Shown: positions 55,201-62,617, counted from the first letter of the stretch. The stretch is DNA of 64,000 bases from Blastomussa wellsi (GCA_947652115.1 OX393563.1:25436935-25500934); one strand, 5' to 3'. The notes: a model not told the origin generated them from the sequence alone. Numbers and translations: made by a program.

Positions 55201-56049
55201 GTGGGAAAAATCTCCCACACGGTAAAATGGAAAAGCCGTTAAATTTTTAGAAGCCTGTGCCTAAAAATTGGGCGATTTCAAGTTTCACCAGCTCGTAAAA
55301 TTTTGGAGTCATTTCGATAGTGCGTGACGCCTTCGTTGCGCAAAACTGACTGCAATTGAGGGAGTGATAGCAATGACTTGTTTGTAATAAATAGGACTTC
55401 ACCGTTCGAGCCTTGTGGCCCATCAGGCCGGAGCTTATCCCGGTTTCCATAGCATGAAGCGACTAGGAGTATTTCTAACCCCCTCTAACCGCGTCTGTCT
55501 TATTTATACTAGACGTTAAAGTCGTCTCGAGACAGCTTTAAAGTCTCAGTCGGCTTTATCGTCTCTAGCACAAAAACGGCCAATGTTTCAAAGTGCACAA
55601 ACCCTGACGTGGCTCCTTCAAACTATTCCTGGTTTTTTAGTTCTGCTGGCAGTGTGCCAGTCAGAACTCTGTGCAGGCAAACGCGATGGAATATATGCGT
55701 AACAATCGAACGGAATTATTGGAATGTGATGTGTAACAATAGGGAAATCGAAACAAATCAAATCAAATCAAGTAAAAGCTTGTCGTACGATCCGAACTGA
55801 TCCACGCAGCTTATCGCAAGACTGTTTGCCATAAATTGAATCCTACACAGTACAACACTTAAGGAAAATAACAACAGTTTTACTTCTATTAATAAACATT
55901 TATGTATCAGTCACTTGCACAAGTTACAGTTACAAGTTACTCATGGACCCATCGGGGCCCTATTTTTTCTAATGAAATCCTTTTGTTTTTTTTGGCAGCT
56001 GATCAAGTACTGGGAGGGTTTCCTACCAGAAGCCAAAGCCATCGCATAG
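29661..56049 (+). CDS. SNX2: Sorting nexin 1/2 (retromer SNX-BAR), complete 15-exon gene
   Basis: Exons: 29661-29960, 41586-41664, 42002-42045, 42420-42561, 45654-45735, 46240-46315, 48193-48306, 49505-49598, 50963-51010, 52424-52512, 52592-52660, 53327-53470, 54165-54245, 55013-55084, 55999-56049. All are GT-AG and phase-consistent, giving 494 codons (human SNX1/2 about 520). An acidic disordered N-terminus (1-125) is followed by the PX domain (about 127-245; VKRRFSDFLGLH for PI3P binding, VPPAPEKSVVG) and the BAR domain (about 280-494; LSRALSQLAEVEEKIEQLH, WEGFLPEAKAIA at the end). Role by family: binds endosomal phosphoinositides and curves tubules as part of ESCPE-1/retromer sorting. ATG 29661 has a strong AAGATGG context; an upstream in-frame GTG is not used. 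AATAAA lies at 56694-56699. I cannot separate SNX1 from SNX2; invertebrates usually have one co-orthologue. Confidence 0.95.
29961..30719. other. Start of SNX intron 1
   Basis: AT-rich intron with GTTAGAATG donor. No exon or mobile-element protein is recognised. Confidence 0.4.
30720..32275. pseudogene. Inverted duplication of a PIF1-like helicase fragment
   Basis: Two arms, about 30720-31400 and 31715-32275, are long imperfect reverse complements (about 560 bp or more) around a ~310-bp spacer. The right arm (+ strand) encodes GKQVVLVGDFQQLQPVANFF and FVFESLPF: GDFxQLxPV is the Walker B/motif II of PIF1 helicases. The left arm carries the same segment on the - strand as a degraded SDFLQLQPVTNFFNLERFVF with the Gly lost. 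The AAAATATTTTTCAG before the + strand fragment resembles an intron acceptor. A Helitron or host PIF1 gene could be the source. Stops prevent a product. Confidence 0.65.
32280..34640 (-). pseudogene. L1/Tx1-like LINE, 5'-truncated and frameshifted
   Basis: Read on the - strand from 34638: LKNWRPITLLNVDYKIISNA and HSDQTGFVHGRYIGQNI (RT start), then ISRGVQQGCPLSSSLFILAV and ISQFADDTTIIANN (catalytic ADD), then a tail ending in a zf-RVT-type CIFCANSDSIEHTFLDC near 32790-32840. The frame is broken at about 34380, 33990 and 33425-33300. The endonuclease and ORF1 are missing. The 3' end is near 32280 in an AT-rich tract adjoining the PIF1 foldback. It lies antisense in SNX intron 1. Confidence 0.85.
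34870..35090 (+). repeat. GC-rich tandem repeat, ~101 bp x 2.2
   Basis: A unit with TGTGTAAGGGACACCAAGTG, then GAGCTTGGGC and GCTTTGGGCGCC recurs as TGCGTGTAGGGGTCACAAGG, GAGCTTGGGC, GCTTGGGCGCCC, then begins a third time (CTGCGTGTAGGCGTCACG). The copies are well diverged. Confidence 0.6.
35256..36272. mobile_element. Non-autonomous DNA transposon with a nested MITE
   Basis: Right end TCTCAGTACCTATGAAATAA followed by AAATTACCACAGCAAC complements a left end that is split: TTGTGGTAATTTTATT near 35259 and TTTATTTCATAGGTACTGAG near 35436. The insert between them (about 35284-35435) is itself an inverted repeat: CATGGAAAATTTTTG at one end, GCATTTTCCATG at the other, with AGAAAAC/GTTTTCT inside. 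No transposase is seen. Confidence 0.6.
36294..36430 (-). repeat. Split direct repeat B2 (137 bp)
   Basis: Matches 36687-36823 from TTAACAACTGCATCGCTACA to GAGCCCCCACGC. Confidence 0.85.
36494..36690 (-). repeat. Split direct repeat A2 (197 bp)
   Basis: Matches 39075-39271 with two visible substitutions, from AGAAGAACTGCCAGGGCATC to ATTACATTTAA. It shares TTAA with the adjoining B1 copy. Confidence 0.85.
36687..36823 (-). repeat. Split direct repeat B1 (137 bp)
   Basis: Second copy of the 36294-36430 repeat. It lies directly downstream (- strand) of the recombinase region. Confidence 0.85.
36970..37912 (-). pseudogene. Tyrosine recombinase of the Ngaro/DIRS-type element, frameshifted
   Basis: The N-terminal part (37912-37330) has SAM-like LANGLAPSTRQVYGSAQRQF and RFCAHLADRVHHSSIKVYLS, then FGFLRAGEFTTNSSFD with the first catalytic Arg. 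It shifts frame near 37340 to VFIKCAKTDPFRSGCF and again near 37210 to FSGHSFRIGAATTAAQ, GRWSSEAYLLYVRT, supplying HxxR, Trp and the nucleophile Tyr. All signature residues survive but the two shifts break the product. Confidence 0.8.
37909..38406 (-). CDS. RNase H-like domain of the Ngaro/DIRS-type element
   Basis: About 165 codons: DFSVSSDAAGALGYGAI (first Asp), IAYKELFPVVVAAALWG (Glu), VEFCSDNMAVVSVLRSGSS (Asp) and PGQDNSIADALSRF. This is the RNase H that follows RT in DIRS-type Pol. Upstream in the same frame a stop separates it from the gag-like ORF. No RT motifs (YADD-type, fingers) are present, so the RT has been deleted. Confidence 0.75.
   Translation of the reverse strand: MALVFLLSPIWAPLPDFSVSSDAAGALGYGAISGHEWFVGKWSIAQQPLSIAYKELFPVVVAAALWGHRWASKQVEFCSDNMAVVSVLRSGSSKDPNMMVLLRYLSLVTARNSFAFTASYTPGQDNSIADALSRFDFQRFHHLAPHAVHAAAPIPPSLLAQLTVI
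38443..38991 (-). CDS. Gag-like ORF of the Ngaro/DIRS-type element
   Basis: About 182 codons from MSQLSGRSTNNSAAAM. Ser/Pro/Ala-rich with LSQAFSRALGDSLPQILAAV as the only helical stretch. No zinc knuckle. Composition and position (first ORF after the 5' repeat) fit the poorly conserved first ORF of DIRS/Ngaro elements. The frame is open further upstream to 39093, but the shown Met follows a stretch of hydrophobic, probably non-coding sequence. Confidence 0.6.
   Translation of the reverse strand: MSQLSGRSTNNSAAAMLDSSQLETSSGVSSSVASSVVSSAPVTSPPSFVLSAQDLSQAFSRALGDSLPQILAAVQNQTSQLSASNVTTMGSMPSSTCTPSPSFLVSSSPGFAAGPSPGNSVVPSFISTYCTLSNSSLSRPSLFGSYGASSGALPATGQFFSPPPPASTGVHYIPSGLTESST
39075..39271 (-). 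repeat. Split direct repeat A1 (197 bp), 5' end of the element
   Basis: First copy of the 36494-36690 repeat in element order. Confidence 0.85.
39285..39545. mobile_element. Inverted-repeat element (MITE-like)
   Basis: CAACTGCCAATAACTCAAAAAC on the left complements GTTTTTGAGTTATTAGCAGTT on the right (mismatched at a few positions). Inner arms GATCAGAGACAAGATGAAAC and GTTTCATCTTGTCTTGCTGATC also pair. Related fragments are near 5594 and 28927. Confidence 0.65.
39546..41585. other. End of SNX intron 1
   Basis: AT-rich intron without recognised coding or repeat structure, ending at the GGTTAACAG acceptor of exon 2. Confidence 0.4.
42562..43930. other. SNX intron 4, left part, unassigned
   Basis: Several short frames, none with a recognisable domain. 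No repeat with clear ends. Confidence 0.35.
43950..44260 (-). pseudogene. LINE C-terminal relic
   Basis: FILPVNDYCITVWNCCGQTN followed by ADKIRKLQRGVERIIMQTDS is the C-terminal region after the RT of Jockey/CR1/I-type LINEs (pattern Y-DYC---W, then KLQ-RA-R-I). It is 5'-truncated; clade uncertain. Confidence 0.6.
44273..44932. mobile_element. Interspersed repeat copy 1 (CAG.GTCTGAAATT family)
   Basis: Begins CAGGGTCTGAAATT and shares about 640 bp with 51580-52249, including AAAAAGTGGTTCGT, TTGAAGACTGACCAGTAGTA and ACTTTGACAAGACAAGGGGT. A third, short piece starts GGGGTCTGAAATTGCACC at about 46425. The right end of copy 2 is the complement of the same terminus, so the family has TIRs. No protein is seen. 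Confidence 0.7.
45035..45175 (-). mobile_element. SINE fragment
   Basis: GGATGGGATGCCAGTCCATT and GCAGGGTTACCCCC...TGGTACCCATACACCC match the middle of the SINE at 51233-51534 in the same orientation. The tRNA-like head is missing. Confidence 0.6.
45234..45596 (+). mobile_element. Penelope-like element copy C, 3' segment
   Basis: Begins inside the GIY-YIG frame (LSLHQGS, KTLEQKFIFQIGTLIP...) and runs through the non-coding tail and hammerhead-like region to the TTAGAAACTTACCCCCTCT terminus. It ends 57 bp before SNX exon 5. Confidence 0.8.
45442..45487 (+). ncRNA. Hammerhead-like motif in PLE copy C (degraded)
   Basis: GATTC/GAATC and core CCGACGA are retained, but stem II has lost bases (GGGCTAACAC, then GAAACGTC), so it is probably inactive. 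Confidence 0.4.
46424..46540. mobile_element. Fragment of the CAG.GTCTGAAATT repeat family
   Basis: Starts CTCGGGGTCTGAAATTGCAC and contains GTGACTA repeats related to the ends of the 51580-52249 copy. Only an end is present. Confidence 0.45.
46648..46990. mobile_element. Long-armed foldback MITE, ~340 bp
   Basis: The left arm starts GGGGTGCGACTATATCACGG and the right arm ends in its complement (CCGTGATA-TAGTCGCCCCC with one change). Pairing extends about 140 bp inward through AATAGC...GCTATTG and GGGCTAGGGTCCATTATTAC, leaving a ~45-bp loop. A partial copy is at 3886-4010. Confidence 0.85.
47572..47949. mobile_element. Short-TIR MITE, 378 bp
   Basis: CAGGGATGAAAATAAT at the left and ATCATTTTCAGCCCTG at the right. 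ATTGC directly flanks both sides. Internal GGCCGG/CCGGCC motifs form more inverted pairs. CAGGG ends recall hAT-type or related elements, but a 5-bp duplication is shorter than the usual 8. Confidence 0.65.
48476..48521 (+). ncRNA. Hammerhead-like motif in PLE copy D
   Basis: Core CCGACGA, stem II GGGC/GCTC, GAAA and ACGTC are intact, with GCT/AGC pairing. The outer GATTC arm is cut (only TTC remains), while GAATC is present downstream. Confidence 0.45.
48476..48631 (+). mobile_element. Penelope-like element copy D, tail only
   Basis: Begins exactly at TTCGCTCCGACGAAGGGCTA, the hammerhead-like motif, and continues to the common 3' end CTTTAGAAACTTACCCCCTC. Nothing upstream of the motif belongs to the element. 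It lies in SNX intron 7. Confidence 0.8.
49683..49864. mobile_element. Short MITE, ~180 bp
   Basis: GTTGTCAATAAG near the left end and CTTATTGACAAC near the right end are perfect complements. Internal CCGGCGA motifs repeat. Confidence 0.55.
49865..50962. other. SNX intron 8, unassigned
   Basis: No exon, RNA gene or bounded repeat recognised apart from the MITE at its left. Confidence 0.35.
51233..51534 (-). mobile_element. tRNA-derived SINE, full length
   Basis: On the - strand the head reads GGCCTCACGGTTAGCACGCT, with B-box GTTCGAGCCCC, then TGTGTTCTTGGGTAAGACAC, CTGGGTGTATAAATGGGTAC, GGATGGACTAGC-type body and a tail ending GGACCACTAGGC. GAAATTACAAA occurs on both sides (51222-51232 and 51535-51545), a clear 11-bp target duplication. 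Confidence 0.85.
51580..52249. mobile_element. Interspersed repeat copy 2 (CAG.GTCTGAAATT family)
   Basis: About 640 bp shared with 44273-44932. Its right end AATTTCAGACTCTG complements the left end of copy 1. Terminal GGTCGC/GCGACC motifs are repeated. No protein is seen. Confidence 0.7.
54483..54606 (+). repeat. 61-bp tandem duplication in SNX intron 13
   Basis: TCTCACACCCGAGACAATGT and the following 40 bp (to GAATTTGTTGAAAATAC) are repeated once with few changes. Confidence 0.75.
55412..55490 (-). mobile_element. SINE tail fragment
   Basis: GGCCCATCAGGCCGGAGCTT, ATCCCGGTTTCCATAGCATG and AAGCGACTAGGAGTATTTCT match the tail of the SINE family at 51233-51534. Confidence 0.65.
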
Positions 56050-56896
56050 ACAACTAATTTCAATTTCTGATTTCATAAAGATGTTAGCCTTAAATGTACT
56101 TTTATTTGCCACTTCATAAATTGGAAATTTAGTCTCGTTCACGACAGAATTAACAGTGTTGCGTGACGCAAAAATGTCTGTCCGAAAAGAGAGAGGTGCT
56201 GTTTTCATTGATCTATATAGTAAACAAGCTAGCAAATCACGATACAAATCAGTGCTTGATTAAAAAATAGTTTCCGTCATCTTCACTTAATTCCCTCAGG
56301 ATAATTGACGTTCTTCGGTGAATCTTTTGTGCTTAAAATTGAATGAAACTAATGGCGCAGAGAACAAAATTCATTTTATAACTCTGTAGAACGTAGCTAG
56401 ACGGCGGTAAATTCCATTTCAGCAACAAATGCACCTGTCACTGGAACCCCTCCCCCCCACTCCCACCATTCCGGGGATATATGGGAGATTAGCCACAAGG
56501 CGAAGCAAAACTCTCATAAAGCCCCTTATAGGTACATTATAAAGGAATTCCGTATTAAACAGCTCTTTTATATATTAACAAACAAGACTCGAGATTAAAA
56601 TTCGCGGACGGAGGTTAGTCGATTGAAAAACAAGCAAAGCAAAACAAAAGGTTTTCGTAGGCATGTTTGTGCCAAGAGTTGTAAGCAAAATGAAATAAAG
56701 TTTGACTGTTGGTACGTTTTCTGTGTGTATAGAAGGAGGACCAATCCAATATGTGGTTTACTGTTAAGTTTTGTGGACCCGATGTTTTTACTGTTAAGTG
56801 TTGTAAAGCCCAAAATTTTAATGCTAGCTGTTGTATATAGTTATTTATTACAATGCATCCTAAATACTTAGACCTTTCATAATTCGATTTCTTCTT
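56050..56896. other. 3' flank of SNX gene
   Basis: Non-coding. AATAAA at 56694-56699 could end the SNX transcript. No other gene is seen. Confidence 0.4.
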
Positions 56897-57090
56897 CAGG
56901 GCACCCTGAGCGTTAAGGGTCCGTACGTTTCGTTCAGTTCGCCGGGCTTGCATCTAATTAAGGACAGGGCACCCTGAGCGTTAGTGGTCCGTACGTTTCG
57001 TTCAGTTCGCCAGGCTTGCATCTAATTAAGGACACGGCACCCTGGGCGTTAACGGTCCGTACGTTTCGTTCAGTTCGCCATACAGAACAG
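56897..57090 (+). repeat. 68-bp satellite-like tandem repeat, 2.8 copies
   Basis: CAGGGCACCCTGAGCGTTA starts units at 56897 and 56965, with CACGGCACCCTGGGCGTTA at 57033. Each contains GTCCGTACGTTTCGTTCAGT and ends CATCTAATTAAGGA. Related GTCCGTACG...TTCGTTCAGTTCGC pieces recur at about 57825-57890, 58000-58050 and 58155-58180, so a decayed array extends further. Confidence 0.8.
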
Positions 57091-57348
57091 TAATTAAACA
57101 TTAATTAAAGAGCGTGCTGAAGCCGAAAGGAAAACGAGATTAGTATATTCTCTGCTCCGACTATTGCATTTCTAGCTTTTTGATTGGCTAAAAAACTCCG
57201 ACTATGAGCCAATAGTCGGAGGTTTATGTCATATGGAAAATAGTGCGCCAAGTTTTTAACTTCAGCCCTCTATAATGGCCGACACTGGCAGGTTTCAGGA
57301 GCTGTCTCCCACAAAAATTCAAGAGATATGGTTTGAGAATTTACTAAA

Positions 57349-57463
57349 ACAATTATTCCATTCGCCCTTGTTGGATATGAAGCGATTATAACCAACTCGC
57401 GCTACGCGCTCGTTGGTTATTTTATCACTTCATATCCAACGCGGGCTCATGGAATAATTGTTA
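57349..57463. mobile_element. Foldback MITE
   Basis: ACAATTATTCCATTCGCC and TTGGATATGAAGCGATTATA on the left pair with the right arm TTTATCACTTCATATCCAA and GGGCTCATGGAATAATTGT, around an 11-bp spacer (CGCGCTACGCG). No coding capacity. Confidence 0.75.
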
Positions 57464-57539
57464 TATATTCCTCGTTCTAAGTGTGCGACAGTAGGCACGC
57501 TTTTAAATGCTAGTCGGTGAGTCCGAACGCTTCGTTGTT

Positions 57540-57763
57540 GTTTTAGTAAAATCCAACTAGAAAGCATAGAAAGTATATATTTATCTAATAATGTGCTCAA
57601 ATACTCGTCCGAAACTTCAACAAAACGCAATTCAGCGCCATTGTTTTGGTTTTCAAAGCCGGCGCTTTAGCTACTAGTGGGCTATAACATAGAGCCTGGT
57701 AGTAGCTCAACCAATCAGAACGCAGCATTGATAATAGACCACTAGTTGGATTTTACTAAACTT
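57540..57763. mobile_element. MITE, ~224 bp
   Basis: TTTAGTAAAATCCAACTAG at the left end and CTAGTTGGATTTTACTAAA at the right end are perfect complements. Confidence 0.75.
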
Positions 57764-58555
57764 TACTGTATATTCCTCGTTCTAAAAGTGTGCTACAGCA
57801 AGCACGCTTTTAAATGAGAGTGGGTGAGACCGTACGTTTTGTTTGGTTCGCAATACGGAATACAGTCTGTACGTTTCGTTCAATTCGCTAACAGGAGGTA
57901 ACAGTAAACATCAAGAGTACGCGGTAGCCGAAAGATAAAATAAATACTCGTATGTTTCTCGTTCGTGCGACCGCGAGCACGCTTGTAAAAGCCAGTCGGC
58001 CAGTCCGAACGCTCACTTTGGTTTAAGCCATACAGAATAGTCAGTACGTTTAAACATTAGAGGGCGTGGTAGCCGAAGAAAAGGGAGATACACTTGTGAA
58101 TTCCTCGTTATAAAAGTGCGCGGCCGCGAGCACTCTTAATGGAAGTCAGACGAGTCCGTACGATTCGTTCAGTTCGCTAACAAGACAGTATGCGTGATGG
58201 AGATCTGGCATGAGAAAGATTCGTTTAACAATAGAGCTATGGTCCTTACTTAGAAGATATAACGAGTAATTTATTATTTTGTGATTGATAGCTATAACAA
58301 GAGGAAATCTGCCAAGTTCAGATCTTCATGCTACATTTGATGCCTTATTTGATTTTACATATGCACCCCAGACTTCACTGCTATGTCAAAATAGGAGAGA
58401 TAGTTGCATCGAAACTTTTATTAGCAAGAAGTGGGGGTAATTTGCTGATATTTGTGCGTTTTCTAAGGCTGAAAAGGGGGTAAATGGCCTTTTCTTTTAG
58501 CTTATCTAAAGCCAAGGAAAAATTTCCCGTGGAAAAAATAACGTTCCTAAATAAG
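57764..58555. other. Decayed satellite-like sequence, no gene
   Basis: Contains scattered GTACGTTTCGTTCAATTCGC-type and GAGCACGCTTTTAAA-type units related to the 56897 array. No coding or RNA gene seen. Confidence 0.4.
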
Positions 58556-58559
58556 AACT

Positions 58560-59640
58560 TTGGGCAGTTTCAATAGGCTTGTTGTCTATATGAAAATTAT
58601 TCTCCAGACATTTCGTAGCACCTTTTTGAAAGATCATAAGTTTAGTTTTTTGTGGGGATTGATACTTAACATCCATGTGCTGCAATGGGACGATAGTGTT
58701 TTAAGGCAATTTTGCAGTCCTATTTCCGATCTTGACAATATGACTAAATCATCTGCATATAAAAGTGAATTCAATTTTGTGCCGTTTGGTAGGACAAAGG
58801 GATCAGATAAAGAGCTTTCAAAAGAGAAAGGGACGTCGTTAATGAAGACGTTGAATAATAACGGTTCAAAATACATTCCTTTCGTACCCCTCTTGCGAAT
58901 TGAAAGGGTAGTGTTTGATGTTGTCCAATTTTAATGAAACATGTTGAGTTCGAGTACAAACTCTTTATTAAATTGAAAAAAAAAAAAGCCGCCGACGTTA
59001 ATCTGCAATAGTTTATAAAAGAGTCCGTCATGCCAAACTGAGTCGAAAACTTTTTTGAAATCTACAAAGCAAGCGTAGATTTTTTCGTTGTGGCGATTCA
59101 CGTATTTGTCTACTAGAGTTCTCACGGTAAGAACATGGTGTGCTGTACGGTTGTTGGGTAGGAAACCAATCTGGGAAGTGTGTAAAATATTGAGAGAATT
59201 TACATGTTCAAGTCGCCGCTGATTTAAAATAGAGCAAAAAAGCTTTCCTAGGCAGCTTGAGGCACATACCCCTCGGTAATTTGATGGATCATTTCTTCTT
59301 CCTGATTTGTATATTGGTGTTATAAGACCACGAAACCAAGTCTTAGGCATTATACCTGAATAAAGAATCGAGTTGAAAAGCTTAAGATAAACGGGCATCA
59401 TTGCTCGTAGACTAGCTTTGATCATTTGGCTTTTATTTTGCCTGAAAACGGCGATTTTTTATTTTTCAATCTTTTAGCAGCCGCAATTATTTCACTTTCG
59501 GTGATTAGATAGTCTGAAGAGGGGAACTGCTCTTTTTGACCCTCGAGAAGTTTTAGGTCATTTATTATTGACTCCAGAGTCGGATTTAACGGATTGGAGC
59601 GAGTTAACGAGACCCTGTTGTGCTTTTGAACTCTAAAGCT
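58560..59640 (-). pseudogene. LINE reverse-transcriptase relic
   Basis: Read on the - strand: MMPVYLKLFNSILYSGIMPK, WFRGLITPIYKSGRRNDPSN, GFLPNNRTAHHVLTVRTLVD and YACFVDFKKVFDSVWHDGLF (first catalytic Asp). It then shifts near 58960 to PFQFARGVRKECIL and to LNSLLYADDLVILSRSEIGL (YADD). Frame breaks near 58950 and 58880 and the missing ends make it dead. I/Jockey/CR1-like; clade uncertain. Confidence 0.8.
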
Positions 59641-59672
59641 TAACAGACTTAATGTGGCACGAAAAGAATGCT

Positions 59673-59678
59673 TTTATT
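59673..59678 (-). promoter_or_regulatory. Poly(A) signal AATAAA
   Basis: TTTATT on the + strand gives AATAAA on the - strand, 114 bp downstream of the stop of the exon at 59792-60220. Confidence 0.45.
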
Positions 59679-59791
59679 GTTGGCTTTGCCCAAAATTACA
59701 GGGAAGTTACAATCTAGCTACTAAATCTCTGCTTGTTACAATGATATCTTTCCTTTTAACTGCTTGGGCTCATCGGAACTTAGCTCAGCGC

Positions 59792-60220
59792 TTATTTTCG
59801 GCAGCAGCAGAAGCTGAAGGCACCTTTTTCGAACCCCACGATGTCTTCATTGCCGGCCAACGGCTCGTTACCTCCCCAGGAGTTATAACCCGCGTCACAC
59901 TTGTAGTTGTAAAACCACCCTACGACCTGCCCATTTTCCGTAGCTTTCCCTTCATTTCCATAGATAGAAACTTCGGCATCGCAGTTGACAAGATCTGTTT
60001 TGGAGCAAAGATCTTTGCAGCTCTCACCTCCGCTATTTCTACTCAGTACTGCGTTTACCCAGGAGCCACTCCCTCCATTAGGGGTACTCGCTCTGCAGGC
60101 AGCGGCAGCTGACGCGTGAAGAGCCTGCCAGGCCAAATCGTATGCTGAGGGCTTTGCAGCGTCCTGTTTGAGTATGGTGAAATGACTGGACTGGTCTTCT
60201 TTAGGCAGCTCAGCGTCAAG
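59792..60220 (-). CDS. Terminal exon of an unrecognised Cys-rich (probably extracellular) protein
   Basis: An acceptor TTTGCTTTTCTTTAG on the - strand precedes LDAELPKEDQSSHFTILKQD; the exon runs through WQALHASAAAACRAST, SWVNAVLSRNSGGESCKDLC, LVNCDAEVSIYGNEGKATEN and VVGWFYNYKCDAGYN to FCCCRK and TAA (59792-59794). About 142 codons. Regular Cys spacing and N/G-rich loops suggest a disulphide-bonded ectodomain. Acceptor, poly(A) signal and intact frame make it a real exon. The upstream exon needs to end in phase 0; it was not found with confidence. I do not recognise the family. Confidence 0.7.
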   Translation of the reverse strand, partial: LDAELPKEDQSSHFTILKQDAAKPSAYDLAWQALHASAAAACRASTPNGGSGSWVNAVLSRNSGGESCKDLCSKTDLVNCDAEVSIYGNEGKATENGQVVGWFYNYKCDAGYNSWGGNEPLAGNEDIVGFEKGAFSFCCCRK

Positions 60221-60315
60221 CTAAAGAAAAGCAAACATATTGTTGAATAATAGGAATCTAGACCCTCGAAGAACGTTTACTCGGGCTTCGTATCGGGTGT
60301 TTACCGGAGAATCCG

Positions 60316-60582
60316 CTATGATATCCACGGTATACCTTGCTTTGTGTGTTTCATGGCAGGTGAATGACTGTCTTCATATGTAACAATCTCTTCACTTTTG
60401 AATTTTGTTGATAAATTCAAGCTATACAGTACGAACTGGAGGAAGAGTCTTATCATAGGAATTTCTAGCATGAGAGTCAAACACTTTGAAATGGCTATTA
60501 TCAGCACACTAACTAATACTGATAGTAATACAACGACAATACGATTATAAGTTAAAGGTATTTCCATTAAAATACATGGCAT
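60316..60582 (-). CDS. Hydrophobic reading frame, possible signal-anchor exon
   Basis: From MPCILMEIPLTYNRIVVVLL through VLVSVLIIAISKCLTLML there is a strong membrane segment. The nearest usable donor (AAG|GTATAC near 60335) would leave phase 1, which gives an immediate stop when joined to the 60220 exon. It may be a neighbouring exon with another donor or just chance. Confidence 0.2.
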   Translation of the reverse strand: MPCILMEIPLTYNRIVVVLLSVLVSVLIIAISKCLTLMLEIPMIRLFLQFVLYSLNLSTKFKSEEIVTYEDSHSPAMKHTKQGIPWIS

Positions 60583-61011
60583 TTCCTATTATCCGAATCA
60601 TTTGTCAAAGACTAATCTGCAAGAGAAAATAAAAGAAGCAGTTGATCGGCATACAAAAAAGGATCTATGCTGTTACAAAGGGGCAAAACTTCATTATCAA
60701 GAAAGGTGCTTTAAAAGGAAATACATATCAAAGAGAATGGACATTCGAGATCTTTTGGAAAAGGCAGTTTAAGGAAGCTCTTCAAGGTACGTTCTGGTGA
60801 CCCCGATTGGCCGCTGAGTAAAATTATTCCGAAGAATAAAGAGACAAAATATAATCTTAGAAACAGAACTGTCCATCGTCCTGAAATAAATTCGGATAGG
60901 TTTATGGATGTTTTGTAAATAGGCTAGTTTTTAAATATAATATTTAGATTTTCCTTTGGCTAATGATGTTTGATAATAATATTTAGATTCTCTTTTGTAT
61001 ATTTCTTGCGC
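60583..61011. other. No gene seen
   Basis: AT-rich sequence between the Cys-rich exon and PLE copy E. Upstream exons of the - strand gene may lie here or farther right but none is recognised. Confidence 0.3.
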
Positions 61012-61451
61012 AGAGGAAAACGACAAAAATGCATGGAAAAACATCGAGACACTTCAATCTCCCAAATCATTCTAAGCAACATATGGCAGTCTGCGGCCTT
61101 TCCCTTCACAAGGAAACACGGAAAGCCGCAAAACTTTAGAACAATTTATTTTTCAAATCGGCACTCTCAATCCTCACGGTATCAACGAACGCTTTTCATT
61201 CAACTAATTTATTCCGTTGTTTTCACGTTACCAGGAATCAGCCAATAGCGAAGCTCCATCTTTCTAGAAATAAAATCACACGACCCACTATTCTTTGATT
61301 CGTTCCGACTAAGGGCTAACGCTCGAAACGTCAGCTATTGAATCTCTTTGCGGTGGCCAATTCACATTATCAAGCCAGTTGATAAAACCAAATTATATTG
61401 TTATACTTCCCACCAACGCAGCACCACAGTTTGTTTAGAAACTTACCCCGT
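61012..61451 (+). mobile_element. Penelope-like element copy E, 3' segment
   Basis: Starts within the GIY-YIG frame (GACAAAAATGCATGGAAAAA), shows several deletions there, and keeps the tail, the hammerhead-like region and the terminus AGAAACTTACCCC. Confidence 0.8.
61297..61344 (+). ncRNA. Hammerhead-like motif in PLE copy E
   Basis: GATTCG, core CCGACTA (GA changed to TA), stem II GGGC/GCTC, GAAA, ACGTC, AGC and GAATC. The core change should abolish cleavage; the pairing flanks are preserved. Confidence 0.45.
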
Positions 61452-62420
61452 CCATTCACTAGTAGAAATTTATTGACAGCAATTTGATAAAGGTTGTATA
61501 TGAGTTGAACGTATAAGACATGAAACGTTCTTCACAACACTGCATTCTGTATTTATTACATTGTTTACGAAGATAGTAAGCTGTCGCATTCTCATCCCAC
61601 GAGAAAAAAAACTGGAATTTAGAAGCACGAAGAATTTCTCGACGCCCTCCAAGTATAAACACCCCAAATGGAGGAATGGACGTGATAACTTGTTAAAACA
61701 GAAACGCGGCTAAACAGTGAGTAAAGTTATCCAGCTTTTTGCTGCTGACATTTTCAGTAAGGGTTGGTTTCAATTCCCTAATTAATAAGTCTCCTTTATC
61801 TTACAATGATAATGAAATAGTTACTGCAGCAGCACTAATGACCTCTTTTTTAAGCAATTTCCCCTCAACATCCATTCTTGCACTGAGGATGGTAACGAAC
61901 AGCAACAGAAGGGCACCGGAGGAGTTCATTTTTCTGCAATCCCTGTAGAACTGGAAGAAGAACGTTTAACGTCATAAGCAGCAAAAATTATGGCAAGTTG
62001 TAAACAATCTCTGGGCTTTCTAGCCATGGTACATTTATCTGGCTGCAGTTGTCAAATGACTTAATGGCGCACTGCCACGTCTGATATATCATATTTTAAT
62101 ACGTGTGGCCTGTAGCTTGCTGTAATCGTGCTTTATTGTCTTGCAATAGAAAAAAATTTAAAACAGGTGAAAGCAAAGAAATATCAACTAGGAAGAAAAA
62201 ATAACTATTAAAAAGATTCAAAATTTCTGCTTTGACTTCTTGACATCCTGTGCAGAAATCAATTTTAATGAATTGCAATCCACGTCCACTGTAATCCTGT
62301 ACCACTTCCTCGAATGCCTGTTCTATCTTGTTCTGTTTAACAAATTTATTCGTGTATTTGGTGGCGTTTGGCGCCATAACATGGAAATTAGAACAATTTA
62401 TATAATCAGGCGTGATAGTG
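61452..62420. other. No gene seen
   Basis: Short frames without domains. Nothing else is supported. Confidence 0.35.
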
Positions 62421-62426
62421 TCCCTA

Positions 62427-62448
62427 AACAACAACAACAACAACAACC
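62427..62448 (+). repeat. (CAA)n microsatellite
   Basis: About seven CAA units. Confidence 0.8.
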
Positions 62449-62617
62449 GTTATTCGGGCCCAGAAAAGTTTTACAGTAAAAATAAATACATAGAAAGAAG
62501 GAGCAACGAACCACGAATGAACAAATTTCACTTTTCCGAATCATGAAAATAATTGTAATTAAGGTACTTTAATTTTGGTGGTGATATTCAGACCGTGAAT
62601 AAAGGGCGTGGGAACAA

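Noticed and set aside
56897..57090. CRISPR-like array
   Set aside because: Units are contiguous with no unique spacers and the genome is eukaryotic; it is a simple tandem repeat.
58560..58934. 124-codon + strand frame
   Set aside because: Antisense to the LINE reverse transcriptase, which shows YADD on the - strand.
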